A stretch of 64,000 nucleotides of DNA, from NCBI GenBank assembly GCA_963969345.1, contig OZ017766.1, forward strand, positions 9,734,001 through 9,798,000. The letters run 5' to 3'. Below, one piece after another: positions 16,874-26,927 of this stretch (position 1 is its first letter; each line of letters starts with the position of its first letter). The translations under genes and the position numbers were made by a program. Origin of the DNA: Turbatrix aceti (Eukaryota > Nematoda > Chromadorea > Rhabditida > Panagrolaimidae). The notes under the pieces were generated by a model. The model made no database searches. It was not told where the DNA came from and saw nothing but the letters and a program-made list of their open reading frames with translations.

Positions 16874-17747
16874 GATGGATATATTACATGCATATGTAGA
16901 TTCTGGGCTGATAAAGTGTGATTTCGGGAGGCTATCCTAAATCGACGATAACCAGTGAGAAATAAGGAGTTTTATGTATCTACGTTTTGGCAAAATGCAT
17001 CCGTGTAAATGAGATGTTAGAAATAAGGATTTCGGTTGCTGCCGTTTTCTCAAACATGTTGAAAGCTAAAGCATACTAAATTGTTTTTGAAATTTGATGA
17101 TAACAAATTACAAGAAATTGCGCCGGTTAATGACTCAAAAGGAAACTTCCATACAAAAAAAAGTAGCAAATTCCTGTTTGTGGCGGCAGTTTTTTTTAAC
17201 AACAAGTTTTTGTGCCAACCGTACAAAAAACGTCTGTAGGTTTTAACAGCATGTTTTTGTTCCAGTTATAATATGTATGTATAAGCATGTTTTTTTATTT
17301 CTGACTTTGCATTAAATTGACCTGGGTTATCAATAAACAATATGATTTTCCTCATCAAAAAACATTTTTTGTGTTAATTCCACTGCAATTCACGTATAAA
17401 TAAATCCAGTTAAAAGATAACTCAATCTGGAATACAGTCCCCGATGCTTGGAATACAGAATCAAAAATTGTGGATTCCAGATATAGTACCTTCTTAGTAG
17501 TATGTGAATTGTCGCCAAAAACACTCACTATTCGCTGATGTATCTTTTCAATGGTTGGTGCGGTAGCATTATTTAATAATGAATGTATAATATACATGGA
17601 ATCACAGTTTACATAAAATAATTATAATAATCTGCAAGAAAAAATTCTTTAAATACACTTGTTTGACCCGATATCAGTTCATAGACAGTTAGCAAAATCG
17701 ATTACCGTCGTAATGCAATGCAGTTACTAACTATGTTTTTTATGACG
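16874..17747. other. Intergenic, no gene seen
   Basis: Presumed 3' flank of the PI4K gene. A minus-strand frame at 17355-17597 contains APTIEKIHQRIVSVFG, a coding-like patch I could not place, with no convincing exon partners. Confidence 0.3.
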
Positions 17748-18155
17748 TTGCAACCAGTGTAACGCAAACCAAAATTATTGCCTTCGCCTTCGCCTTCGCC
17801 TCCGGAGGCGAAGGCGAAGGCGATGAAGGCGCCTCCAGAGACGGAGGCGATCAGAGGCGCCTTTGGTGTCAATTCTCAAATTTTCTATTACAAAACCATA
17901 GCAAATTATGATAATAGAAAGCTTTTAATTCTATTAAATAAAGTGGTAAGCTGTTTTTTGACTATTTGTGGTTAGAATTTAAAGCCATTCAAATTTTTTG
18001 TTCAAAATTGTAAAGGTCTGAAGGCGATGGAGGCGAAGGCAATTGGAGGCGATCAATTTTTTGCCTTCGCCTTCGCCTTCGCCTCCGGAGGCGAAGGCGA
18101 TCTGAAGGCGCCTCCGGGGGCGATGAAGGCGAAGGCGATGTTACACTGGTTGCAA
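17748..18155. mobile_element. Small TIR element with GGCGAA minisatellite arms
   Basis: Bounded by a perfect 16-bp terminal inverted repeat, TTGCAACCAGTGTAAC at 17748-17763 and its complement at 18140-18155. Inside each end lies a block of tandem GGCGAA / TTCGCC hexamers (about 17780-17865 and 18015-18140) with CCTCCGGAGG palindromes. The centre is AT-rich. Length 408 bp, no coding capacity; MITE-like. Confidence 0.85.
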
Positions 18156-18479
18156 CAAATGTGCAAGCGCCGTTTTTTTCCGAAAAGTTCTCGAAAAAAT
18201 TTCGACGTCGTCAGATCTTCTAAGTTTCAATTTTCAAGTTAGTAGGCACCCCTGAAGTGCATCTCGGTTTCATCAATCTTTTGATGTGAGTAGTTTTGCC
18301 GCGAATTTTCGATGCAGTTACGAGTCTAGTATTGCATTTAAATTTTTTTTATATGTATCTAAAAAAAAAATTCAATACATAAATTTAAAGTTTGAATTTG
18401 AAATTTTTAAATTGAAATTGATTTAAAAATTACGAGTACAGTTTTATAACAACTCTGTTGTTATTCACGCAAAAAAAAA

Positions 18480-18640
18480 TCGTCAAGAAAACTGACGATT
18501 TTTTGTCAGTTTTCTTGATTTCTTCATTAGTTAGAAAATAACTGACGATTGCAAACGTCAGTTTTGCATTCGTTAGAAAAACTGACGATTGCAGACATCG
18601 ACTTTTTAATTGTTAGAAAAACTGACGAATTGAAAAAGTA
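18480..18640. repeat. Short tandem units with TTAGAAAAACTGACGATT
   Basis: Three to four degenerate units of roughly 50 nt, each reading GTTAGAAAAACTGACGATT followed by a GTCAGTTTT complement, so every unit can form a hairpin. The same unit recurs in the TIR element at 20343-20725. Confidence 0.65.
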
Positions 18641-19057
18641 GGAAAAAACACTTTTCCCAAACCGCTTGGCGAATCGTCCCCGATATTCGTTCATTATTCT
18701 CCTGTTCATTTCTGGCCTATTAGTTTTGCATAGTCGATGCGATCGTCGTCTTTGAAACCCTTTTTGTCATCTTTATACACGCACGTATACACATTTACAA
18801 TACAAATAACAAATTAAATATACCCAAATTATAAAAAAACAGTCATTGATGTGGTTGTCGATTCGAATTTACTTGGAGTTTTCTTCAAAAGTTGCTCCTT
18901 GTAGTTGTAGAATTGCAACAATATGGTTTCATTTTTTATTTTTCTGAAAACAGTACAACTTTAGTCATTGTTTATGTGCTGTTAAAAAAAACGTACTTTA
19001 GAAACGAGAATATTCCATTTTTTTTATTTTTCTGTCTTGTCAAAACCGCAGTTACAG

Positions 19058-19420
19058 GATGGCATAACGTCCGGCCTGCTGCGGGCCGGCTTTTCGATTC
19101 AAGGCCGGCCGAAAAAGCCGGGAAAAGCTGGAAAAAATTCGAAAGTTGATTTTTTTCGAAAAAAGTATGATTTTCTGACGTTCTTCATTCGTCTTCTTTT
19201 TACTTTTTACCACAGGGGAATTTATTATTATGCATTTTTCCATAATATTAGATTGTTTCCAAAAAATTTTTTTTCCAAATTTGTCAAATTTTGCGAAAAT
19301 AACCCTAAAATAAAGCACGAAATTAAAAAAAAAAATAGGCCGCGGCCGGCCCGGCTTCGGCCTGAAAATTTAGGCCGGCCACAAGCCGGCCGGCGGCCTG
19401 ATTTTTAGGCCGGTTTTATG
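19058..19420. mobile_element. GC-ended (GGCCGGC-rich) inverted-repeat element
   Basis: About 360 bp. Both ends are packed with GGCCGGC motifs in inverted orientation (19074-19110 and 19338-19415) around an AT-rich core. Outer ends are imperfect inverted repeats (GGCATAACGTCCGGCC on the left versus GCATAAAACCGGCC read from the right). No coding capacity; MITE-like. Confidence 0.65.
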
Positions 19421-19527
19421 CATTGGTTACAAGTACGGTTAAAAAAACAAAAAAAACGGAAAAACATTTATAAAAATATGTATAAATAAGTATCTTTTCT
19501 TTCACATATGTACCAAAATAAAAACTT

Positions 19528-19739
19528 ACTGTTGACGTCAACTGTAGTTTCGAAGTTTTACGGATTGCTTTGCCGTTCTTCAGAAAATCATTGCCGGAAA
19601 AAGTTAGAAGTGTGATAGACGGACGGACTGATTGATAATCGACTTCACTGCGACAGCGAGAAAATAAGAAAATAAGATAGAAAACAAAAATTGGCTTCAC
19701 GGCGTTTTTTTGAACATGACACCTTTTATGCGCGCGCAC
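19528..19739 (-). CDS. Possible first exon, unknown protein
   Basis: ATG at 19739 opens a frame with a hydrophobic stretch (FVFYLIFLFSRCRSE) and coding-like sequence up to a donor CAACA|GTAAGT at about 19528. No downstream exon was identified between here and 19420, so it may be a fragment. Confidence 0.25.
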
Positions 19740-19979
19740 GCTCTTTTTTTGTCACTTGAAGCGAAATTGTGCGCGTTTTTTCGAGTGCGCATCATAAATG
19801 CCAATGGATGACCTCATTGCGGTCACTCCTTTGTTTCATGCATTACCCCATTCGACGCGTCAAAACACGGGGAAAAAGATAGGCTATGCCAGTGTTGGCA
19901 CCTCTGAAAACCCAATCTGTGGTGGCCAAGAAACCATCAATTTTAGCCCAAATGTGGCACTTACCGTAACGATAAAAAA

Positions 19980-20255
19980 AATTTGATTAAGTCATCGTGT
20001 TCCGCGTCTATGAAAACCCCCCTAATAAAATTTTCAGCCTTTTTCTCCATGAACAGAGCACGTGCCATCAATTTTTATCAAGAAGCTTTCAGAATCCAGA
20101 ATTACAGAATCCGATTTTTTTTAAAATCTGTGTTTGGCGGGAATAGAGGTTTTTAGGGGTGGGGAACAATTCTGGCTCAAAATATTTGAAAGTGTAAAAA
20201 AGTCTTGTCCTCGTCTCCCCCTTGTTCCTAAATCCTGTCGCAGACTGCCTCTTAA
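19980..20255. repeat. Solo diverged arm of the 27-28 kb palindromic element
   Basis: Matches the right arm of the palindrome (about 27728-28003) in the same orientation. Shared stretches include TCCAGAAT..CCGATTTTT, GGCTCAAAA.ATTTGAAAGT and CGCAGACT.C.TCTTAA, in the same order. It is diverged and carries no ORF. Confidence 0.65.
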
Positions 20256-20342
20256 AAACTTATATATTTATAACTATAAATATTTATTAGGAAATTAGAA
20301 ATGATTAAATATTAATTTATTGTAGCAGCAAAAGAACAGTTA

Positions 20343-20725
20343 CACTGAAAAAAAAACCATTTTTCGTTAGTTTTACTGACGTCCCCATTCGTGAGAAAAA
20401 AACTGACGATTACAAAAGTCAGTTTTGCAATCGTTAGAAAATCTGACGATTAAAGAAATCAGTTTTGCATTTGTTAGAAAAACTGACGATTAAAGAAATT
20501 AGAAAAAAACTGACGTTTTACTTTGCAAAAAAATGAAGTTTTGTGAATGCGTACTCTTGTCTCAAAACGTCAGAAAAAAACTAACGATTTCCCTTTTAAA
20601 AAAATCATCAGTTATTTCCTGACGTCCCTGATCGTCAGTTTTTCTAACGATTTTGTGCAAATCGTCAGTTTTTCTAACATTTTCACTGATTCTGACGTTT
20701 TCATTCGTCAGTTTTTTGTTCAGTG
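20343..20725. mobile_element. CACTGAAAAA-ended TIR element (MITE-like)
   Basis: Starts CACTGAAAAAAAAAC after TTA and ends GTTTTTTGTTCAGTG. Internally it has repeated GTTAGAAAAACTGACGATT / AATCGTCAGTTTTTCTAAC hairpin units. The terminal CACTGAAAAAA resembles the ends of the 3.36 kb element at 36387-39749, suggesting one transposon superfamily (TA target). Confidence 0.7.
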
Positions 20726-20814
20726 ATATTGAACAAAATATTTTATTGTACATTTATTATCATATTTATTAATAAGCAAACATTTTGATAAAAATAGCAT
20801 TTATATACTATGTT

Positions 20815-20975
20815 TCTGCCAAGCATCGATTGTGCCAATGTTTGAGGCTTCTGTCGGAGAAAAAATCCTGCTTCATAAGCATATTTTGTTTGAGCCTGAA
20901 ATATTTAGAATATCAAAGCTATACATCCAACACAGTTTAAAACTTGACTTACATACAACAACCGCAGTTTGTGAT
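20815..20975 (-). pseudogene. Decayed second exon and intron of the first Gly-rich peptide gene
   Basis: Compared with the paralogue at 22832-23260, 20819-20850 matches its exon 2 3' part (CTGCCAAGCATC.. then TTG.GCCAAT), and 20896-20956 matches its intron (GCCTGAAATATTT, then CAGTTTAAAACTTGACTTAC). Coding is lost through substitutions and deletions. Confidence 0.7.
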
Positions 20976-20992
20976 TTTTTGGTAAATCTGGA

Positions 20993-21337
20993 TCAAAAAC
21001 CTCCGTATCCTCTACCGTATCCACCATTATATCCGCCACGATTGAAGCCGTATCCGTTTACGTATCCTCCATTAAATCCCGGATTATATCCTCCACCGTA
21101 TCCACGGTTGTATCCAAGAACGTATGTACCTTGATTGTAGCCGTATTTGCCACCGTATCCAGGGTTATAACGACCTCCAAGGTATCCGCCAGTGTTGTAG
21201 CCAATTCCATTACCGTATCCGTTGTTGTATCCGCCACCGTAACCTTGGTTCCATCCATTGCCGCTCCATTGAGGTGCAGCTTCAAGAAATACGACAAACG
21301 TCAAAACAATCAAGACAGTTTTGGCGGTAAAAATCAT
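20993..21337 (-). CDS. Secreted Gly/Tyr/Asn-rich peptide, paralogue 1 (lacks AIEGAE exon)
   Basis: A 114-aa single-exon form. Start at 21337 gives signal peptide MIFTAKTVLIVLTFVVFLEA, cleavage probably before APQW, then a long GGY/GYN repeat region (WNQGYGGGYNNGYGNG through GRGYGGF). Tandem CCGTATCCTCC-type DNA repeats encode it. It is the left-most of four paralogues on the minus strand. Unlike the others it stops right after the repeat region, and its former second exon is visible but decayed at 20815-20975. Gly/Tyr-rich secreted peptides of nematodes (NLP/CNC-type) are often antimicrobial or cuticle-associated; for this gene that is inference. Confidence 0.8.
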   Translation of the reverse strand: MIFTAKTVLIVLTFVVFLEAAPQWSGNGWNQGYGGGYNNGYGNGIGYNTGGYLGGRYNPGYGGKYGYNQGTYVLGYNRGYGGGYNPGFNGGYVNGYGFNRGGYNGGYGRGYGGF

Positions 21338-22831
21338 TTTTAGAAGCAAACAAACTTTACTGAAGTGATAACAACTGACATGAGAAAATTTCCTTTTATA
21401 CAATATTCTTGGTTACAGTTCAATAAGCACAAGACAGGTTGAATGCGGGTTTTATGATTGGGAAATGGAAAAGTTTTGTAGCTTGTTTGACTCAAAGTTA
21501 TCGTTAATTGAAAAAAAAGCCGGAAATGTTCCTCGCAATAACGTTATTATGAATAAATCATTTTTTGGCAATTGTTGCAACTTTGTATTATACAAGTAAA
21601 CCAGACTTTTAATCGTTTTTGTTAATCGAAAGTTATGTATGTACGCATATACATTATTGCTTTCTTGGGTAAAACAAAAAGCGGGTTCTTGTGTTTGCTA
21701 TTGACGTCGGTGTCGACAGACGCACGTGAATATACATTTATGTAAATACATGTATAATATGATATTTATTGCTATTTATAATAAATTTGACAACCACGAA
21801 CTGGCAGTTAAAATTGTCAAAGATTTTGTTTTCTATTTAATTTTGTCAAATGTTTGAAAAATGATTTGTAAACTGTGTTTTAGAAATTAAATACATTGCA
21901 TGTATTACATTCTTTCCATATTACTGCAGTTTTTATATGTATTTTGGTAGTCTGTCGAGTTCTACTGACATCAGGTTTGCCCATTGACTTTTTAGCAGGG
22001 ACTTTTGGCACTGAATTTTGTATCAAACTGACTGATGATCATCTTTCCCATAATCGATATTTTCAGGTGAACGGATTAAACGGGATTTGATCTTAGTCTA
22101 GTGCAGAATTAAACACATTCCGCTGATATGTCAATCTTAATTTTTGATAAATTTAAATTTAAATTTGGTAATCACGCACTCGAAACAATCAGTGACTACA
22201 AAATATGTATTTTTTGGAAAAAATTGTTACCGCAGTATTTTATTTAGTATTTCATTTTTACCGAATACCAAATACAATCAGTTTTGAACACCATGACAAT
22301 TTCGGGACTTGAGCTCACTCAATTTTTAAACTTGCAATCTTGGGATTTGGAAAATACTTTATTACTAGATTGAAAAGTTTTCAATATTGACTACTTCACA
22401 TAATATAAAAACATACTGTATTTTTCTTTATTTTTGCAATTTTGACAATAGCGTGGACGGGTGTGGTTTTATCGACAATTTTTTCGCATTTTTACTCACT
22501 AAAAAGTTCCAGAAATTTCAGTTTTATCATTTTCTATTTTTTTATAAGAAAAACATTCTAATACAATTCGTATTGGCGCAATCAGTAATACAAACTTTAT
22601 TTTATTTACTTTTTTTTACGAATATTTACTTTTTTTCAATAAAAAAAAAAACAACTATGTAAATATGAGCAAAAATGAATTGTCGTAATTAACTAAATAA
22701 CAACGCAACAATTTGCTTATTCATCACATTTGTATTTATACATTCATATTTGCAGTTAAACATGCATACTATTTACAAATTAGTATCTGTAACAATATTT
22801 TTCAAAAAAAATTGTGATAGAGATCCAGCAA

Positions 22832-23260
22832 TTACTTCTTTCTGCCAAGCATCTGGGCTTCAATTGCGCCAATTTCTGCTCCCTCAATCGCACCGAGAAT
22901 GGGATTTCCAAATCTCGCTCCTTCTATTGCACCTGAAATATTTTCCAACAAAAAGTATCTAGACACCAGTTTAAAACTTGACTTACCTATAGCAGCGCCA
23001 ATTTCGGCTCCTTCGATGGCTCTGGCTGCTCCGTAGTTACCGTATCCTCTACCGTATCCTCCTCGATTGTATCCATATCCGCCACCGTATCCACCACGGT
23101 TATAACCATAACCTCCACGACCGTAACCACCACGGTATCCTCCGCCGTAGCCGCCACCGTATCCTTGGTTCCATCCACCACCACCCCATTGAGGCGCGGC
23201 TTCAAGAATCACGATAATGAGAAAAAACAGAATTAAAACTGTTTTCATAGAAAAAGTCAT
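22832..23260 (-). CDS. Secreted Gly-rich peptide with AIEGAE module, paralogue 2
   Basis: Exon 1 is 23260-22987 and exon 2 is 22932-22832 (54-nt in-frame intron). A second Met at 23248 (MKTVLILFFLIIVILEA) better fits a signal peptide. The mature protein starts APQWGGGGWNQGYGGG, runs through GGY/GYNRG repeats to GNYGAAR, then the conserved module AIEGAEIGAAIG across the splice, AIEGARFGNPILG, AIEGAEIG and a basic tail MLGRKK. The module is Ala/Glu/Gly-rich and repeated three times with about 12-residue spacing. Family unknown to me beyond the Gly-rich part. Confidence 0.85.
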   Translation of the reverse strand: MTFSMKTVLILFFLIIVILEAAPQWGGGGWNQGYGGGYGGGYRGGYGRGGYGYNRGGYGGGYGYNRGGYGRGYGNYGAARAIEGAEIGAAIGKSSFKLVSRYFLLENISGAIEGARFGNPILGAIEGAEIGAIEAQMLGRKK

Positions 23261-23922
23261 TGTTGAAACAAAGGAGAAAATCTTTATGACCGTAGAGTGG
23301 TAAGGTTTGTAGCATGGTATGTAGGTTGACGCACGTATGTGAGCGCAAACGGATCATTAATTAACAATTGATTACATACAACGTTGTGATCATCGTTGGG
23401 AGCAAAAAATGCATACGTTTACCAATATCAGTTTTTGTCAACCGAAACCTACGTAAGTTGGCTTCATTTGGTGATATGAAATCAGGTCTTGGGGTTTGCG
23501 ATTGACGTCAGTAGCCGATGTCAGTTACATACATATGTATTAGACCATTGACACGGAGCACAGTCAAACAATATACTACAGTTTATTTTTAAACACAATT
23601 GTTTTTTTGGCGAATTGGGTTTCAAACTTATTACTGATGAGATATTTAGATATACAATGAGTTATGGATGTTTAACATTTGATCATCGGTTACTATCAAA
23701 TGATGGTATAATTGTCGTTAAAGTACATATAGATTTTTACAGTGACTTCATGACATCTATGTCAGTTTTTTTTCTTTTGCATGTTGATTTTTTTGTGATC
23801 CGCACGATTAACAAGTATACTTGCATGTATATTAGACAGTTTGTTTTCTTCAACTTCAAAAGCGTGAAAATGCAGTTATTTATTTACAAAACAACATTTG
23901 AACAAAAAAAGTACAGTATCAT

Positions 23923-24297
23923 TTATCCAAGAAAAGCACCTTCTGCCGCGCCAATCTCCGCTCCTTCGATTGCTCCCAGAATAGGATTGCCGAACTGAGC
24001 TCCTTCGATGGCACCTAAAAAATAAAAATATTAGCTGTAGAATGACATATTACAGTTAATGACAGTTTCAAAATTCTTACCCACTGCAGCGCCAAGTTCG
24101 GCGCCTTCGATCGCTCCACCGGGACCACCGAATCCACCACCGTAGTAGCCGGGGCCTCCGAAACCACCTGGACCACCGAAGCCGCCGCCTGGACCACCGA
24201 AGCCGCGACCTCCGAATCCCCGGTTGTAGCCCCACTGGGGTCGGGCTTCAGATAGAAAAACAACTGCAAGGGCGAATAAAAGAGCGAAAAAATTCAT
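23923..24297 (-). CDS. Secreted Gly/Pro-rich peptide with AIEGAE module, paralogue 3
   Basis: Exon 1 is 24297-24081 and exon 2 is 24014-23923, giving 102 aa. Signal peptide MNFFALLFALAVVFLSEA, then RPQWGYNRGFGGRGFGG with GGFGGPGG repeats (proline-containing, unlike its neighbours). The module follows: AIEGAELGAAVG to the splice site, AIEGAQFGNPILG, AIEGAEIGAAEGAFLG. The intron position and phase are identical to paralogues 2 and 4, supporting tandem duplication. Confidence 0.87.
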
Positions 24298-24609
24298 TTT
24301 GAGATAAAATGAGATAAAATGAACGGATTAGTATTACATTTATATACTCTGACATCATTGCCAACAATAAATTTTACGAGGCTGGTGATGTGAAGTGTGA
24401 CGAAAGTGATAAATATGATACGTAGTAGATATATCGCGACGTCTTTAGTTTACTAAACAGACATGTAGTTTGGGGCTGATTTGATCTTTTTTCTCTCCCC
24501 TTGTAGGGCTTTGTCATCATAAAATGAACGGGAATATCCTGTTTGCACAAATGCGAATAATATTCGTTTAGTTTAAAAAAAACTTCCTGTCGCATTAGAC
24601 TTAACATTA

Positions 24610-25513
24610 CAGGGTGCGCCAAATGTTCTTGAACAAACGTTTTTAACTTTAATTTTTAAACCACTAGGAATTTTACAAAACGGGCAATGAGGAACAATTG
24701 TATATACATTAGGGAACCTTGGATTTACGGGGTTTCCACGTTGCGTCTCTTGCCTGCTAATCACAAGCTCAAACGCACGCTCAATTTTTTTGAAAATGGC
24801 CGCAGGTCAACGCGCAGCCATTTTTCTAGTGATTGCGCACCCGGAAGCTAACATGAAATTCTACCTGCGACTTTATTTGTTCGAGGAACATGTCTTCTTG
24901 TTAAAAAAAATTGAACCCCCCAGTTAGCCATGAATAATTATGGATTTTTTTTTATTAGCAAAATATACCTCATTTTTGTGCATTTTGTAATTAGAATCAA
25001 CCAGGATCTATCCTGCATGAGCTTTTTGTTGCCAAAATACTTCATTGGGTTTAGCAGTACACCGGCAATACAAAATGGGATTTTTATCAAAGCTCGCCGT
25101 AGTGCACGAGACTAAAAATTAAAAAAAGGTAAAAAAAATTTTGTTTTTTGACTTTGGAGTGCTTTCAAACGAGCGGCTCTATTTTCCGAATCACAATTTT
25201 GTGGAATGTGGCTTATGGCAAATTTTTATTGTTAGAATATGTGCTTAACGATACCGGAGTAGAAAACATACAGCCCAACTACAACGCGGATAACAAAATC
25301 AAATGTCCCAATAACCCTGCGGCCATTTCGGCTCTAAATTTTTTAGACGTTTGGACATAGGATTCGCCATTTAGGGGAGTTGATCAACAACCCAATTAAT
25401 ACAATGTGTCTTAGTGTCCGTGCTATTATTACAGGTAATCCGTTTTGTCCAATTCCATGTTGTTGAAAAATAAAAATTAAAAACGTTTGTTCAAGAACAT
25501 TTGGCGCACCCTG
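24610..25513. mobile_element. Mariner-like element with 42-bp TIRs, decayed
   Basis: Flanked by TA on both sides. Ends are near-perfect inverted repeats starting CAGGGTGCGCCAAATGTTCT and continuing TGAACAAACGTTTTTAA. Length 904 bp. The interior has coding-like fragments (for example HPEANMKFYLRLYLFEEHVF near 24838-24897, and a frame at 25148-25360), probably relics of a transposase, but no intact gene. Confidence 0.88.
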
Positions 25514-25973
25514 TAAATACTTAGATTGTGCGACAGGTTATACATAAACAATTAATCAATTTTTTTATATTTAAAAAGATTACAAACTGATGCAGTAAAT
25601 AAACAGTGCTTATTATTTAGTTAATTTTGGAAAATGTTATGTTTACAGACGAAGAGAAGAATTGCGTCAATGATTTATGATTTGTTTTGTCACGCGTGTA
25701 TGTACTTGTAGTCAAAACATGCATACATAACATTCGTCGCGGTTGAGTACGCACTCTTGGGAACTTGATTATTTGCATCAAAGCCACGTTCAGTTATTTT
25801 TAAAAACAGCGATGTAAATAGTAGCCTAAATTAAAAAATAAATCAGAAATTCAGTTAATTGAGTAAATTTTTTGTTGTATCTTGATAAAATCATGTATGC
25901 ATGTAAATATACATATAAAGTATAATATTTATTTACAAATGAAAAAAGATCGAATAAAATGACACAGTTTTAT

Positions 25974-26375
25974 TCATCCAAACATCTGTCCTTCCATGGC
26001 ACCAATTTCAGCGCCTTCGATGGCTCCAAGAACAGGGTTACCAAATTGTGCTCCTTCCACGGCGTCTGGAAAAAAACCAATATAGTATAATAAAATCAAA
26101 CATCAGTTATCAGAATTCTTACCAACTGCAGCGCCAATTTCGGCACCCTGAATGGCTCCGCCACCTCGGTTGTATCCATATCCGCCACCATTGTATCCGC
26201 CGCCGTATCCGCCGCCATTGTATCCTCCACCGTATCCGCCTCGACCACCGTATCCTCCACCGTAGCCTCCACCGTAGCCGCCACCATAACCTCCCCGGTT
26301 ATAACCGTTATAACCGTACTGGGCTGTAGCCAAAGCGATGAGCGCAAAAATAAGTATCACAAACTTTGACAGCAT
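25974..26375 (-). CDS. Secreted Gly/Tyr-rich peptide with AIEGAE module, paralogue 4
   Basis: Exon 1 is 26375-26123 and exon 2 is 26065-25974, giving 114 aa. Signal peptide MLSKFVILIFALIALATA, mature QYGYNGYNRGGYGGGYGG with pure GGY and GGGYNG repeats. The module reads AIQGAEIGAAVG to the splice, DAVEGAQFGNPVLG, AIEGAEIGAMEGQMFG. The cluster's outermost member at its 5' side. Upstream of the ATG, 26400-26530 shows a TATA-like TTTTATACTC on the minus strand's promoter side. Confidence 0.87.
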
Positions 26376-26927
26376 TTTTGACAAAAAAAATATGAACGAC
26401 GATTGACGATTGTAAGTGAAAAACATGAAAAGATTGAGAGTTTTATACTCTTTTTTTACCGGGAACCATCAACGGGGTTAACGTAAACTTCCCCTTTGTG
26501 ACACATTAGTTTGGCGATCAAGGCTGACGATTGACGGTTGACAGTTGACGGTAAAAGGGTTTGTAACGAGGCGACGTTGTCGCCCTACAAAGTTTGTCTT
26601 CGTGCATTGATGAACAATATTGTGTTGCTTTTTTTATCGCAAGCAACTGAGCCAGTTACCCTTTCTTCTTCAAAGAGACCTGTTATGTATGTATTTGGCA
26701 AACAAGAGAACAGTAGCGTGATTCATGGATTGACTAGAAACTCATTGTCCGTTAATGAACTGGGTGATCACTTCCGATGATTGTTTGTACTATTTATACA
26801 TATTTATAAGTTTTCAAAATGCATTGTTCATTTTATGCAGTCTGAAAACCAAAAACTACGTTTCTTGCCATTCCAGTTTCTGTTGTTAAAAAATGGTTTT
26901 TTTAAAAGTTACAATGTAAAACTAAAA

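Noticed and set aside
18480..18640. CRISPR-like array of regularly spaced repeats
   Set aside because: Eukaryotic context, imperfect units that are hairpins rather than repeat-spacer pairs, and the same unit inside a TIR element.
21896..22090. 64-aa + strand frame with a hydrophobic start
   Set aside because: No splice partner, no base-composition contrast, and no recognisable mature sequence.
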